NCBI RefSeq assembly: GCF_021347895.1
Contig: NC_067123.1
Span: forward strand, 37,373,571-37,437,570
Direction: 5' to 3'
Length of the DNA: 64,000 bases
Source: Acanthochromis polyacanthus
Taxonomy: Eukaryota > Chordata > Actinopteri > Pomacentridae
Made by a program: the position numbers and the translations under genes. Positions 35,148-47,700 of the stretch are shown piece after piece. Below the pieces are notes generated by a model that worked only from the letters and a program-made list of their open reading frames with translations, was not told the DNA's origin and did not search any database. How positions within the stretch are numbered: position 1 is the first letter of the stretch; each line of letters starts with the position of its first letter.

Positions 35148-35700
35148 AGGTCCTCATGTGAGCCAGTTTTGTCGCAGCATTTGATGATTTTTGCGACTGC
35201 ACTTTGGGATACATTCAAAATGGTTGCGATTTTCAGGACTGACTGACCTCCAGTTCTTAAAGTAATGATGGACTGTCGTTTCTCTTTACTTAGCTGATTG
35301 GTCCTTACCATAACGTAAATTCTAACAGTTGTTAAACAGGGCTGTCAACTGTGTACCAACCTGACTTCTGCACAACACAACTGATGGTCCCAATCCCGTT
35401 AAGAAGGCAAGAAATTCCACTAATTAACCTTGAAAAGGCACACCTGTGGAGTGAAAAACCATTGCAGGTGACTACCTCATGAAGGTCATCATGAGAATAC
35501 CAAGAGTGTGCAAAGCTGTACTCAAAACAAAGGGTGGCTATTCTGAAGAATCTGAAATATAAAATATGTTTTGATTTATTTCACATTTTTCGTTTACTAG
35601 CTACATAATTCCATGTGTGTTCATTCATAGTTTCAGTGAGAATATACAATGAGAATAGTCATGAAAATAAAGAAAAACTATATGCAAAAACCAATACATC
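35148..35700 (-). mobile_element. Tc1-like transposon, inverted second 5' half
   Basis: Reads on the minus strand from about 35700 to 35148 and matches the left copy (about 34165-34690). It includes the untranslated leader (GATTCTTCAGAATAGCCACC, CACAGGTGTGCCTTTTCAAG) and an intact transposase start at 35311 (MVRTNQLSKEKRQSIITLRT ... AVAKIIK). After GSHED the frame runs into the antisense of the left copy. The outer terminal repeat is lost. The pair forms a fold-back element with arms of about 550 bp. Confidence 0.85.
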
Positions 35701-37130
35701 TCTGAGTAAAACTGAAGACTGCATGAATATTTCATTTTTTAAATAAATGAGTTTCACTATTGCTTTTTAAAAATTCTCTCAAGTCGCATTATTCAATTAT
35801 TTTTGTGAGTTAACTGAACTGCAATCTGTAAGGAAGTCTTGGAAAAACAGCTCTAGTTGGATACACTTTGCAATTACAGTATTTATTTGCCAGTAATTAT
35901 GAATTATTAAAGAAGGGTGTAACATTAGCAGCTATTTTTGTTCTAGAGGCGAGCCCCTCCCTCAATTATGATTTACAATAAAGACACACCTGAGTTACGC
36001 AGGTGCAAACTGGAAAGTAACCTGAGATTCTAAAATAGTTCTGGTGTTGTAGAAATCAAATTTTGACTTGTAAATACTGTATTGCTAGTGTATCCACATG
36101 ACAACCAAATAAATGTAATGTAGATAATTCAGAATAAGGGCCTGCACTGCCTCCCGATGGGCTTCAAACAAAACAGCAGCTCATTTACACAATAAATCAG
36201 TGGGTTATATTTGACAGATTACACCTGTTTCCACTTAAAATTCACGTTAAAAGTCGATTTCATAACACTATTCACCCAAAAGAGATGCAACAGAGCTCAC
36301 ACGGGTTCAAAGACGTCACTCAGCTGCTCCAATGCAGTCTAAAGAGTCCAAACTGCTGCTGTTTCATCATTAGTTTAATAAAGATATTGTCTGCAGCAAC
36401 ACAGAATCGTGAACATTTTACCCACAAAATGTATTAAAGTACGAGAAATTTTTTTGTAGCTCACAATGATAGTAAATACTAGTTTAAAACATGAATAACA
36501 AGCACTCTGAATCTGAGATATATTTGCTCAGGAGGTGGTCAGGTAGAACCAGAGCGATAAACTAGTCAGTATATACCTTAAACAGTCGTAATTAGTTTAT
36601 GAGTTAATTCAGATTTGGCTGTGGATTAAGTTGAAGTTCTCAAAGTTCTGACCCGAAACCTGCAGCCGAAACAGAGCAACAGGAAGTCTGGAAGTCTCAC
36701 AGTGTGATGTGGATCTCCTGAGCAGAACATGGACTTTTCTGACACAACTTTCTTATTTCTGTGCTTTTTAAATTTATTTAAACTGGAGCTTTCTTTTGTG
36801 CTTTGTCAACAATTGAAAAAACAGAACTTTGGTAATCTTTTCAGGTTTCTGATCAATTGAGAGTTACACAAAACAGCTGATTATACTGCATGAGAGTCAT
36901 CATAACTCTACATGGAGGTCTTGCTGCATGAAAAGCTAAAAAACAGACATTAAATATACAGTGAGAGACTGATTATTTAGCACAGATGTGATGTAAAATC
37001 CTGATGTGCAGCGTGAGAATATCAGCAGGTAAATACCAATACATACACAGGGTACTTTCAGGGTGCACTAAGTGGACAACTGTCAAGCCATTTTATTAGA
37101 AGGATTTCTTTTAATTTTAAAAAATAATAA
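35701..37130. other. Intergenic DNA before rprd2
   Basis: AT-rich; no gene or repeat recognised. Confidence 0.5.
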
Positions 37131-37290
37131 AAATAATAATACAATTTTTTATTGGCACATTTCAGAGCACCTAAGGACACCATACAAAATAAACAGAGTA
37201 CACATTCAAATAAACAATGCAAAACTGAAAAACATGTCAAAAATATAAAAGAAGGACATTTATCAATTTTAAAACAACAGCTATTGTTGT
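37118..37290. repeat. AT-rich dispersed repeat fragment with (TAA/AAT)n
   Basis: AATAATAAAAATAATAATAC followed by TTTTTTATTGGCACATTTCAGAGC-type sequence resembles the AT-rich starts of common fish repeats (compare 27218). Limits are vague. Confidence 0.35.
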
Positions 37291-37559
37291 ATTTTAGTTG
37301 TTTTAGTTCTTTAGCAAGTCCAGTTATTTTTGGTGGCCAACAAACCATTTCAGACTGGGTTTTTTGGGCTATTTTTGTTGTTTGTTTTAAAAAGAAGAAA
37401 TGTGCTTTTCCATTGTTACCAATTTTATTTGTTTATTCTTTTATAGATTTATTTTTGTAATTTGGCACTCTCACTACTCCATACTGTATTACTATTTTGA
37501 CTCAAATAATAAAAATTAAAGAATACTTCTCCCATTACTGCCGCTACTGAACACTGGTA

Positions 37560-37916
37560 GCATACGCTCGGCGGCGCTATAGCCACGTCGTGTTTGCGGA
37601 AGTGTTCTTCATCACCCCACCAGACCAGCCGAGAGTAAACAGACCTCTAGGATGTCGAAAGGCGCTAAGTTTTAGCCGAAAATGTTAAATGATATTAAGA
37701 GTTAGCTATGACACAGAAACTAACGGTGGGTGACTTATGAAGAAATAAAGGGACTGGAAACGGTAAACCGAGCATTTAATCCCGTGTAACCAACTAGTGG
37801 AAGCTGAGCGGCGGCTGAACGCGAGGATGTCTGTGCAACGTTAAGCTAACATGCTAAGCTAAGTGCTAGCCTCGGCTAACTGCTAATGTTAGAGCGCAGC
37901 CGGAGCTCCAGCGGAC
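37560..37916 (+). promoter_or_regulatory. rprd2: rprd2 promoter and 5' UTR
   Basis: CpG-containing, moderately GC-rich block (GGCGGCGCTATAGCCACGTC near 37570) directly upstream of the rprd2 ATG. It has no TATA box at a convincing position, as expected of a housekeeping promoter. Short upstream ATGs are present (for example at 37653 and 37681). The start site cannot be fixed. Confidence 0.5.
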
Positions 37917-40900
37917 ATGGCAGCGGGAGACAGAGCCTCTTCTGGCGGCTCTCTGGAGTCCACTCTAGACAGGAAGTTTCAGAATGTGACCAACACCATG
38001 GATTCAATCCAAGGACTGTCCACCTGGTGCATCGAGAACAAGAAGTATCACAGTCTGATCGTGCGGCACTGGATGAAGTATTTGAAGAAATGTAAGTAGC
38101 TTTACCGCCTAATTCACTAACGGACTTGATTGGACACAACGTTTGCCTTCCTCCAGCCTTTCCGGTGGCTAAAATTGCAATATTATAGAAAGAGACCATA
38201 CACATATGTAAAAGACATATGCATCTATTATCTTTTGATATGTTTGTTCTAGCTGCGAGCAAAGGGAAACTGTAGAGTATAAAACATATATTCCTACTGT
38301 GCTGTCAGTGGAGAGAAGCCCCATTGTTTAGGTTCATACAGTTGTGTTAAGGTGACCTATTTGTGGCTTTACGCAATATTTTTAAACTAATATAAACCAG
38401 TTCTTCCCAATGAGCTCTCTAATGCGGGATGCTCGATTTTTTTTTGTCATTACCTGCAGGCATTATTTTCATCCGGGTAAAGAATCCCTGGGAACATCAG
38501 TCATAAATTCAATTTGTATTGTGTAATTTTTTTTTTTACACTTTAGTTACTTACAGATTTGTCAGTACCCACCAGTACGGTAGAGAATCAGCTGGGTCCT
38601 TCATTAATATTAATATATAATTATGTTGTCTTATTTTGGAGATTTTAGCACCTTTGTTATTGATATAAGCTCACAAGACCCATGTTCCTTGATAAAGTAT
38701 CACCAAGTCACTGTAAAGTCAGTGTAATACAATATAAGTGTATTTCTCTGTCTCTGTGCAAAGGAAGGCATGAAGAACACTTCACACTTACGGTCCTGAC
38801 AACATTAACCAACCTAATAACTAGGCTGTCTAAACTACAAAAAAACAATAAAACTCCCTTCGTGCATTGCAGCACAACAGTTCAATCATAGCGACCGGCT
38901 CTGCGATTAATACATTATTTTAATTATTTTGCGGTAAAATAAGCATTTTGTAGCCTAAAAAAATTAAAATAATGTAAAAAAGTAATAGTTAAAAGATAGA
39001 CCATAGTTGAGAAGGGATGCGTGGAGACACAGACAGAAACATTCTAGAGTAAACGGTGTTGTAGAGTTAAATCTGAGCCATTTTAAGTAAGAAAGTCAGG
39101 ACGCCATTAAATGTGTGACTTATATAAAAAAGAGACAAGCTTGCAGAGGTTAAATAAATGACCAGAGAGGGGCTTTATGTGGACTTTGGAGGCTGCAGGG
39201 GCTGAACAGATTTTCACTTAGAGCCCCTAACCAGGTTAGTGTTTGTTCTTAGCTCAGCCCGAGAGCCTGGCTGTCCTTTAGTCAAAATAAATTCATCATT
39301 TGAAACAGGGATGATGAATTGCGTTGCGGTGTATTGATCGATGAGTCTTTATCTTGTATGACTTCTATTTGCACTTAGCGATTGTTGTTGTTGTCTCTGC
39401 TGTGTGTGTGAGAGCACCGAACGAGGCATGATGGTAAGGACTGATCGTAAAGTTTATCGTTGGTCTTACACTGAGCGGGATGGCAGGACTTGTTAAGTGT
39501 GCATGTTTATTAACAGCAGTGCGTTGTGCTTCTCAGTCTGTTTTTGCAGTTTGCTGTTGTCCTCCTGTTGGCCTTGAGGCAGCTGTTTAAATATTTCTCG
39601 AGCTTTTGTCACAATATCTGACAATAAGTAACCTGCAAACTTGAGTTGTTTGAGCATGTGTTTTAAGGTTGGTTAACAATGTGATTTTAAGTGGTGATGA
39701 GATAAAGGAATAATCAATGTCAAGCTCAGATGTTTAAAAAAACACTGAAATAATAAATTTGGTGGAAGATATATCTGTCATATTGATTTAGCATGATCAC
39801 CTGCTTAACTTTTGTTATTTCCTGCTGCTCAAAATGTGAGGCAGTGCTGGTTTTGTCTCTTTTATATCACTGTAAATGAAACATTTTTGGATAAACAAGT
39901 AATTTCCAGATGCCCACTTTGGCTCGTGGAGATTTTATGACCAATTTTTTTTACTTTTCAGACAAAACAGTTGGAATAGACAGCCGACAGATAAATCGAT
40001 AACCATAATAGCTAGTAGTGTGGGTTGAGTGTACCATATGCTCACAAATCATTTGTTAGGATTCAATAATGCTTTGGTTATAGTCTTCACATATTTCATT
40101 TCCTGCCAGTTGTCAGCTCATGTGTCCAGTTGTGATCTCTTTTTAATTTGATATGTTTGCAATAGTTTTGTTTAGAAAGGTTTACTCTACACGCTGACCT
40201 CCATGTTTTTGAATAGCGCTGTTGGTTTTTAAATTTAATTAACATTATTTTTAGCAGTTCCTCTTTCGACAACACTTGCATGTGTTGTGATGAACACAGG
40301 AAACCTTATTTTTTACATTTAGAAAAATAATTTTCTGGTTTTTGAAATGTTGCAGGTGTGATTTTTTTCCAAAGCCATTTCTACATTTTTCACAGTTGTC
40401 ATGTCTGAAGAGATAAGGAGTGTTGTTATTGACTTCAGCTTTGCTCCCGTGTTCGATGAAGGTGGCTAAATTTGTCGAAACTCAGGGATTCTTGGCTCAT
40501 ACTTCTCACAGTTGCTATTTGTGTTTTTAGCCGTGTGTTGTAGATTGTCTTTCAGGAAGACAACAGAACTTTCGAGTAGGTTTTTAAATGCATTACTTTT
40601 TTATTACAGGTTGCATCACTTGCATAAGTCAATGAAACTCCAAAATGCAGCGCTTGGTTTGTCTGTTGTGAATTTGGACGTAGACACTCTTCTGGTGGTG
40701 GTGTTTAGCAGGGAGCAAAGGCTTATGCTTTTTGTTTTTCCTGCTGCTGATGCCACAAAGTCGCTTCTCGTGATGTCAGAGCTTTGAGTAAAAACTTTCA
40801 TCTGTTAGCTGGAGAATTATAGCATGTCAGTGTAAACTTGTCTGTTTCCAGCTGTTTGTCTTTCAGTGGAAATTTAATGGCAGAATTGAAACTAGTCAAA

Positions 40901-43900
40901 ATTCTTTGGTATGGACTTGCACTCAGGATAATCAGTTTGCTGTCTGTCTGCTTCTTTTCAAAAGCCTTGTATTGCAGCGCACACATTTCCTGAACTGAAT
41001 CCATTAAACGAGTTACTTTGCTGTTTATTGTATCTTAAAGTGCTGATGAAGTACTTTTCTAGAATTGTCACGACCCAAGTTGGCGACAATGTTCGGTTTG
41101 GTTTTTAGTCCTCTTGCTAGTTTTTTCTAGGATTCATGCATTAGCCTCATTTGGTGAACCAAAGAAAGGGTTTTCTGGGAAGCATGGCACCGTGTCCGCT
41201 CGAGTGGGACTGAAAATATTGATTCGGTGTCTTTCCCAGAAATTGGGTATCATTTGGGTACCGGTATCAAATTCATTAAATGATACTCTGTGCGTGTATG
41301 AACTATAAATAGGCTGATAGTTTGAAAGCTCTCTGTTTTGATCACATCAACATATCTGAAAAAGGTTGTGGTGATGGTTTAATGTCATGTTTCTAGTCTG
41401 CTGTAGCTGAAATACCATTTATAGCCACTGACTGCATGCTGTCTTGGTTTCTGATCACTTTGGGTTTTCTAAAGAAACAGGTTTAATGACTGAGGCTTAA
41501 TCAGTTGTGATGTTAATAATTGATGAATGTTAGACATTTACGTGCCATTTAGTTAAGTCTTGTGAATTGTTTTTCTAATTTGTTAACTAAAAATAAACAT
41601 TTTACATTTACAGCTTACAAAGTATTGAGATTCATTATCATTGCAAAATTACTATTTTGTGTAGCGGTAATCATAAATGGATCCTTTTCAGATTGACCTT
41701 TAATAGAACAGTTTCATTTATCGGTTGAAGTAACTGAAGTGCGACTGATGTTGACTGATATTTTAGAAATGAGCATCCTCTCGGGTTATTTGGACTAAAC
41801 TTTCCCATCTTTCTGTCCTCTATCAGCTGATGCCGCACACAGACTCAACCTGTTGTACCTTGCCAACGACGTCATTCAGAACTGTAAAAGGAAAAACGCC
41901 ATCGTTTACCGCACGGCATTCGCAGAGGTGCTTCCAGAAGCCTTCCTGCTGGTCAAGTAAGTCATTTCTATGGCTATGATTTTACAGAGGAGATGGTAAA
42001 ATCGTCCTAATTCGCTGCACATCAGTTGCAGTGATATATTGTGTGTGTTCCTGCCCTTCACGTCTGCCTTTTTTTCCTCCCTTCTCCTTCATTGGACCTT
42101 CCATTCATTCTATTCAAGCAAAGACATGCCTTGCACATAAATAAAGCAGGTGCCATTATACCAAAGAGCACACGTGTCTAGTGTCCCCTGTTCTTATTCT
42201 GTTATCTCCAGCTATGAAGGTGACCCCAAGGTGATTAAATCAGTGGAGAGGATCCTATCCATCTGGGAGGAGAGGGCTGTGTACTCAGGGACGCTCATTT
42301 CTGATCTTAGGACTACTTTAGTGAAAGAAGAGTCTCCTCCCGAGACGCCCGTGGAGCAAAAAAGTAAGCGTGTTGATTATTCCTTTTGACATTTGATGAA
42401 TATTTCATCTTAACATTAAACTTGATGTCATGTTGGTCTGTTTGCATCTATTTTTTTTAATTAAATACTGCTTTAGTTTTGCTGTATTCTATTAACAGTC
42501 ATTCAATGTTTCATATGCTTCCTTTTTATTCTGTCTTTTTTACAGCTCCAGTGGAGTCTAAAGCAGATCTACGGTCCAAGGTCGTTGCTGAATTTGTGGT
42601 ATGTACGATGTTTTGAGTTAAAATAAACCAGCTAAACTGCTGCTTTGCCATTTTACAAGTGCAGAATCGTCCTGTTTTTGTCCTTCACCTAAATATCGCG
42701 TTGCTCTGATGTTGTGACTGACTGCTCCCTCTGCTTTAGCCCCAGGCATTCATAGACCAACTGTCCAAGTACAAGAGATCTCTGGAGGAGGTTGACCTCA
42801 GAGAAAAACAGCTGGCAGCTATGAGGGTTGACATCTGCAGCTCTGATGCCCTGAAGAAACTCAAAGGTGCTTGTTTGAGTTGTCTTTCACTGCCATACTT
42901 TCTCAGCCTAGTGCAACACACAGATGGATGTTGCCAAAGTTTTCGCTGCCTGTGTTTGTCTCCGTCTCACACTCCCTCCAAATTCACCTCTACTTGCTCG
43001 GTTCTTGCAGATAAAGCGGGAGGGAAAAAGTTCTCCAAGGACTTTGAGGAAGGAAGCGCACAGCTGCAGGAGTTTGTAAAGTTCTTCGACAAGCAAAACA
43101 AAACGGGACCTCCGCTCATGGAGGCACTGAGCAACGCAGACATCTTCTATGAGATGCAGTACAAGGAGGTCAAGATTGTTGCTAACGTAAGTGAGAGAGC
43201 TGCTTATAATCAGGCTGAATTGTTCATATTTGGTTCTAAATCTAAAAATGGAAGCTACCTGTGGTTTAATACAAGTCAAGTAGAATAATACGCAACCCTC
43301 ACATCACATTATAACTAGGTAGGATTTCATTTTTTAGTTGCTGTATTTGCCCATAACATGGAGAATCACCTTGAACAAGTATTTACAATGTGAAGACACA
43401 AATCAAAACTACTTTGTTGACTCTTGTGTCTGTTTTATTACAGTGTGAGCATAAATTTTGTTTATGACAAGCATGTATAAAGGTGCTCAGTATAAAATAC
43501 ACTTCATAATACCAGTGGACAGACCTTGCAAACATAACATACACCCATAGACTGTATGTAAAGATGGACGTAGCGTCTGGCTCCAGAATTGAAGCCAACC
43601 CGGAAGTGTCAAAAACTTGCAATATCACGCCGTCCGCTAGGGTTGGCTCCAAAAAGCTTTTGCTCCATAGACCCCAATTCATTTTTGGAAAAAATAAAAT
43701 TTGATAGACTGATGTTCTACAGCTCAGGATTTTTTTCCCGTTAGTTTTCATGGTCAAAATGAGAGGTCAGGTGGCCGATCTTAAAATAAATCAATACTGA
43801 ATTTTAAATAAATCGTTAAAGTTGGCGGAGCCAGGGGGCGTGGCTATACTTGATTGACAGCAACAGAAGCCTCTGCGGTAAAATGTGGGCGGGATAAGAG

Positions 43901-44745
43901 AGTCCTCAGCCAATCCTGCCCCTAGTTGCTCTCCGGTCCAGTCTGTTTGATGACGCTTTTTACGTCACTGGCTCCAAAAAATCCAAAACGGCGACCAGGA
44001 AGTAGCAAAATCCGGGCTTCATTTTCTCGGGGTTGAAACCAACGGGTGACGTCATGGTTAGTTCACGCCTGCATACACCCCCTGTCAAAAGTTTTAGGAC
44101 ACTTTCTCATTCAAATGAAGTAGAACCTGTCCTACAACTTTTGACAGGGGGTGTATCTACCAGATTTGGTACACATATGCAGCACATCAGGCTGAACAAA
44201 AAAGTCAGTGACAGCCACATTCCAAACCCAACAGGAAGTGAGCTATTTTGTGTTGAACGTCAGATTTTGCCCATTTTTCTTTTTTTTTCTAGAGCGAACT
44301 CCTCCTAGGGGGAAACTCCAATTCACCTCAAATTGGGCCAGTACATACAGGAGGCCTTAATGATCCAAAGTTTTTAAAATCTTTTTCCAAAGTCAAAGGG
44401 CGTGTCCGTGGCAGCCTCTGGAATTTTGATCCTTGGCCATGAAATTTCAAATGCTGTGTAAATGCCCTGAACATGCTCCAATCTGCCTGAAACTTTACAT
44501 GTATGACCAGAGTCCTGCCCTGATCACATCCATATGATGAAATACACCCCCTGTAAAGAGTTGTAGGACAGGTTCTACTTTATTTGAATGAGACAGTGTC
44601 CTAAAGCTTTTGACAGATGGTGTAGATAAACTTTATTTTAATGTCCACATAAAGCAGCAACAGATACATGTTCCGACTATGGAAAGCTGTTATTGATCAT
44701 CCAGCCAAATTTGAGTGACAGTTTAAGTATAAAACCTTATTATAT

Positions 44746-44787
<42 letters not shown>

Positions 44788-47700
44788 TTATATATATATT
44801 ATATGATATATTCTGAATAAAGTGATTCTATCCTATTCTATTCTATTCTATTCTATTATTAGCCACACAAAGCAAAGCTGAGTTCTCTTTAACCAAACTG
44901 TTTACTGGTTAGATGTAAAGTCACAGAATATTGTTGTCAGCTGTGGACTAAGTTAAGCTATAATAAACTAAGTACATGAGGCAACTTCCAGTCATTAGTG
45001 GGCAGGTACTGCTGATAAAGAAACCACATGTCAACAAGAAGGGGGAGATAGCCAGGGCAGGTCCATTAGCCAGCAGCAGATTATCTGTAAATCTCCCTTG
45101 TCTCTGAATAAAGTTTGTGCAGCTACCAAGTGTAAAATAATTGCTTCAGAAGGAGGTGTTTGAGGTGATCTTCAGCTCTCCATCAATCCACCTCTTCTTC
45201 ATCTCATCAATCTTAGACTTTTAAATAAAGAGTCTGAGCCATTTTGAAAAATTCTGGCATCCAGAGGAGATGCAGTCGCTGTAGTCGGAGGAGAGAGCCA
45301 CTGATGCTTCTGCACTCCAGCTTTTATAATGTTGGCGTTACAGGGAGGCTTCGGGATTTCTGGGCCGCTCAGAAAATCCTTCACACTTAAATTATGAAAA
45401 ATAGTTTAAAGGAGCAGCTCAACAATTAAGCGCTACATAGTTCACAGTCTTTAAGCCAATATTTTCTGACCTGAATAATGTGTTTACAAACAAGTCTGAG
45501 CTCCCTGGATGGATTTTAACTGAAGAAACACTAAAATACATAAGAGAAAATAACAGATGTTATCAGTTTGTGGTTGGACTTTGTAGCCTGTTTGTTTTTT
45601 TAACGTTTCATTTATTAAAACTGTGTCTCCTCTCAAGGCCTACCAAACTTTTGCGAACCGGGTGTCCCACCTCAAGCGTAAGCTGGACTCCCTGAAGGCC
45701 ACCTTACCAGACCTGGACGATTCGCCCATCCCCTCACCCTCTGCAGACGCACCGTCCCCTACAGGCTCGGAGTCTCCTTTCCACGGTCTGGACATGGCCC
45801 ATCCCGATCCAGATCTCGACGGCTCTGCTATGGACGATGAAGCCGAGCCGCCTGCCCCGAGCCCGCTGTCCTCACCTGGAGGATCCCCCAGAGACGAAGA
45901 AGTTCTCGGGGAGAACGACAATCGCCAAGTGGAGGACATGGAGCTCTCAGAGGAAGAAATGGACAGCGGTGGCATCATAGGTAAGGACTGGGATAGTGAT
46001 GTGGGCACAGTGACTGTTTTTAAACGCAATATTAACCCTCGTGTCGTCCTGCAGATCAAAATTGACCCGTTTTGAAGTTTGGAAATATGTGTTTGGTGGG
46101 GGTGGGGGGGATATTTTCACAGTGAAACTTCTTTGGGAAATCTTTGAACAGTTTTTGGTGGGAAAAAAGAAATGTTAAAAATGTTTCTTAAGAACATTGA
46201 CCAAAAAATCAACCAAAATCCAGTGAATTTCGCTGGATTTTGGTTGATTTTTTTTTCAGTGTTCTTAAGAAAATTTTAGAAATTTTACTGATACATATGT
46301 AATCATTTTAGATATTTTGGTCATTTTTTTGAAAGATTTTTTTTCTCATTTTTTGGAAGATTTTTACTAATTTTTTGAAAATATTTACAAGAATTTTCTT
46401 GTCACATTTGTTTTTTTTTTTATATCAAACTTTTAAGGGAGACTTTCAAGGAATTATTGGAATTTTGTTCTTGAAGATTTTCAAAAAATTTGGGGAATTT
46501 ATTTGCTGAATTTTTGGATTTTTTTTCAGGGAAGGAAACAGTATTTTTTGGTGCTAGTAAATGAAAACAACAGGAGGGTTAAAAGACATTCATGATTATT
46601 CTTCTAAAATGTGTTTAACAAATAAAAATGACCAACACTCCTGAAAGTAGGCAGAAAATCACAGATAACTCCTAAAATATCTCAGCATTCACACAGATCT
46701 GTAATTGTTCGGAACGCTGTTAATTATCTTGTCTTTAATTTGAAGAAAAACATTTTTACCAATATTTAAATATCTTATAGCCAAAGTACAAGCACCCATT
46801 ATGTCATCTGTGTTTCAAGAATCCAAGTATTTATATGTACATAAGTAGTAATGAATTTATATTTATATGTAGATTAAAAAGTTGGCTGTAAAACTGCATA
46901 ATATGGATGATGATCGAGGATGGTGAGATTTCGACCTATTTAGTGTTTTCTTTGAAAGTTGATAAGACTATTAGCATTGATTTGTTGTTGTACTTCAGGG
47001 AGTAGCTTCCCTGATATCAAACAGACTCCGCTTCTATCTTCAGTCTGACATTCCCTCCATTCTAACTGATTTCCAAGCGGGCAGGGATTTGATTTTCCCT
47101 AACCAATGAGACAAACAATTTGCCTGAATAAAGCATAATTTTAAGTCTACACTAGCGCTGAGCCGTGCCAACATGCTGGGGTTTTAAGAACGGAGCAGAG
47201 TGAGATTAATTATTGAGCACATGTGTTTATTTGAAATGAATTTGTTAATCATGGGGATCGTAATAAATTCAACAATCATCCTTTGTCTTCTTCTGGTGTT
47301 TCTCCTCCTCGATTTTGGCGCAAAAGTCTGACAAACTGTTCGAGAAAAGACTGGCACTTTGACAAAATGCTTGACAGATTAGATGAACCATCTGTCTGTC
47401 AATCTCTGTTCAAGGCTAGAGGCCAATTCATGCTTTCCACGTGCGCGTATGTGTCGGCGAGGTTGCACGTGGCATAAATTTCAAAGCCAAAATTCTTGTT
47501 TGTAGCACAATAATTGTGACCACGCTATAAGAAGCGGTGCCTAAAACAGATATCTGGTATGAGGACAGCCTGTGTATGGACGCGTCATCGTCGTCCACGC
47601 TTTTTGTAGTTCATCATTAACAGAGTCGTAGTTGAAGTAGCCGTTGCTGGACTTTGGAGGTGCTTTGATTTGTCCGTGCTTTCTCTAAGCAGCTGCTCTT

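Noticed and set aside
35029..35311. 109-codon minus-strand ORF as an independent gene
   Set aside because: Its first half is the Tc1 transposase start; the rest is antisense of the facing Tc1 copy. No independent gene.
43383..43757. 124-codon minus-strand ORF in rprd2 intron 6
   Set aside because: Lies over a dispersed repeat; no domain and no splice context.
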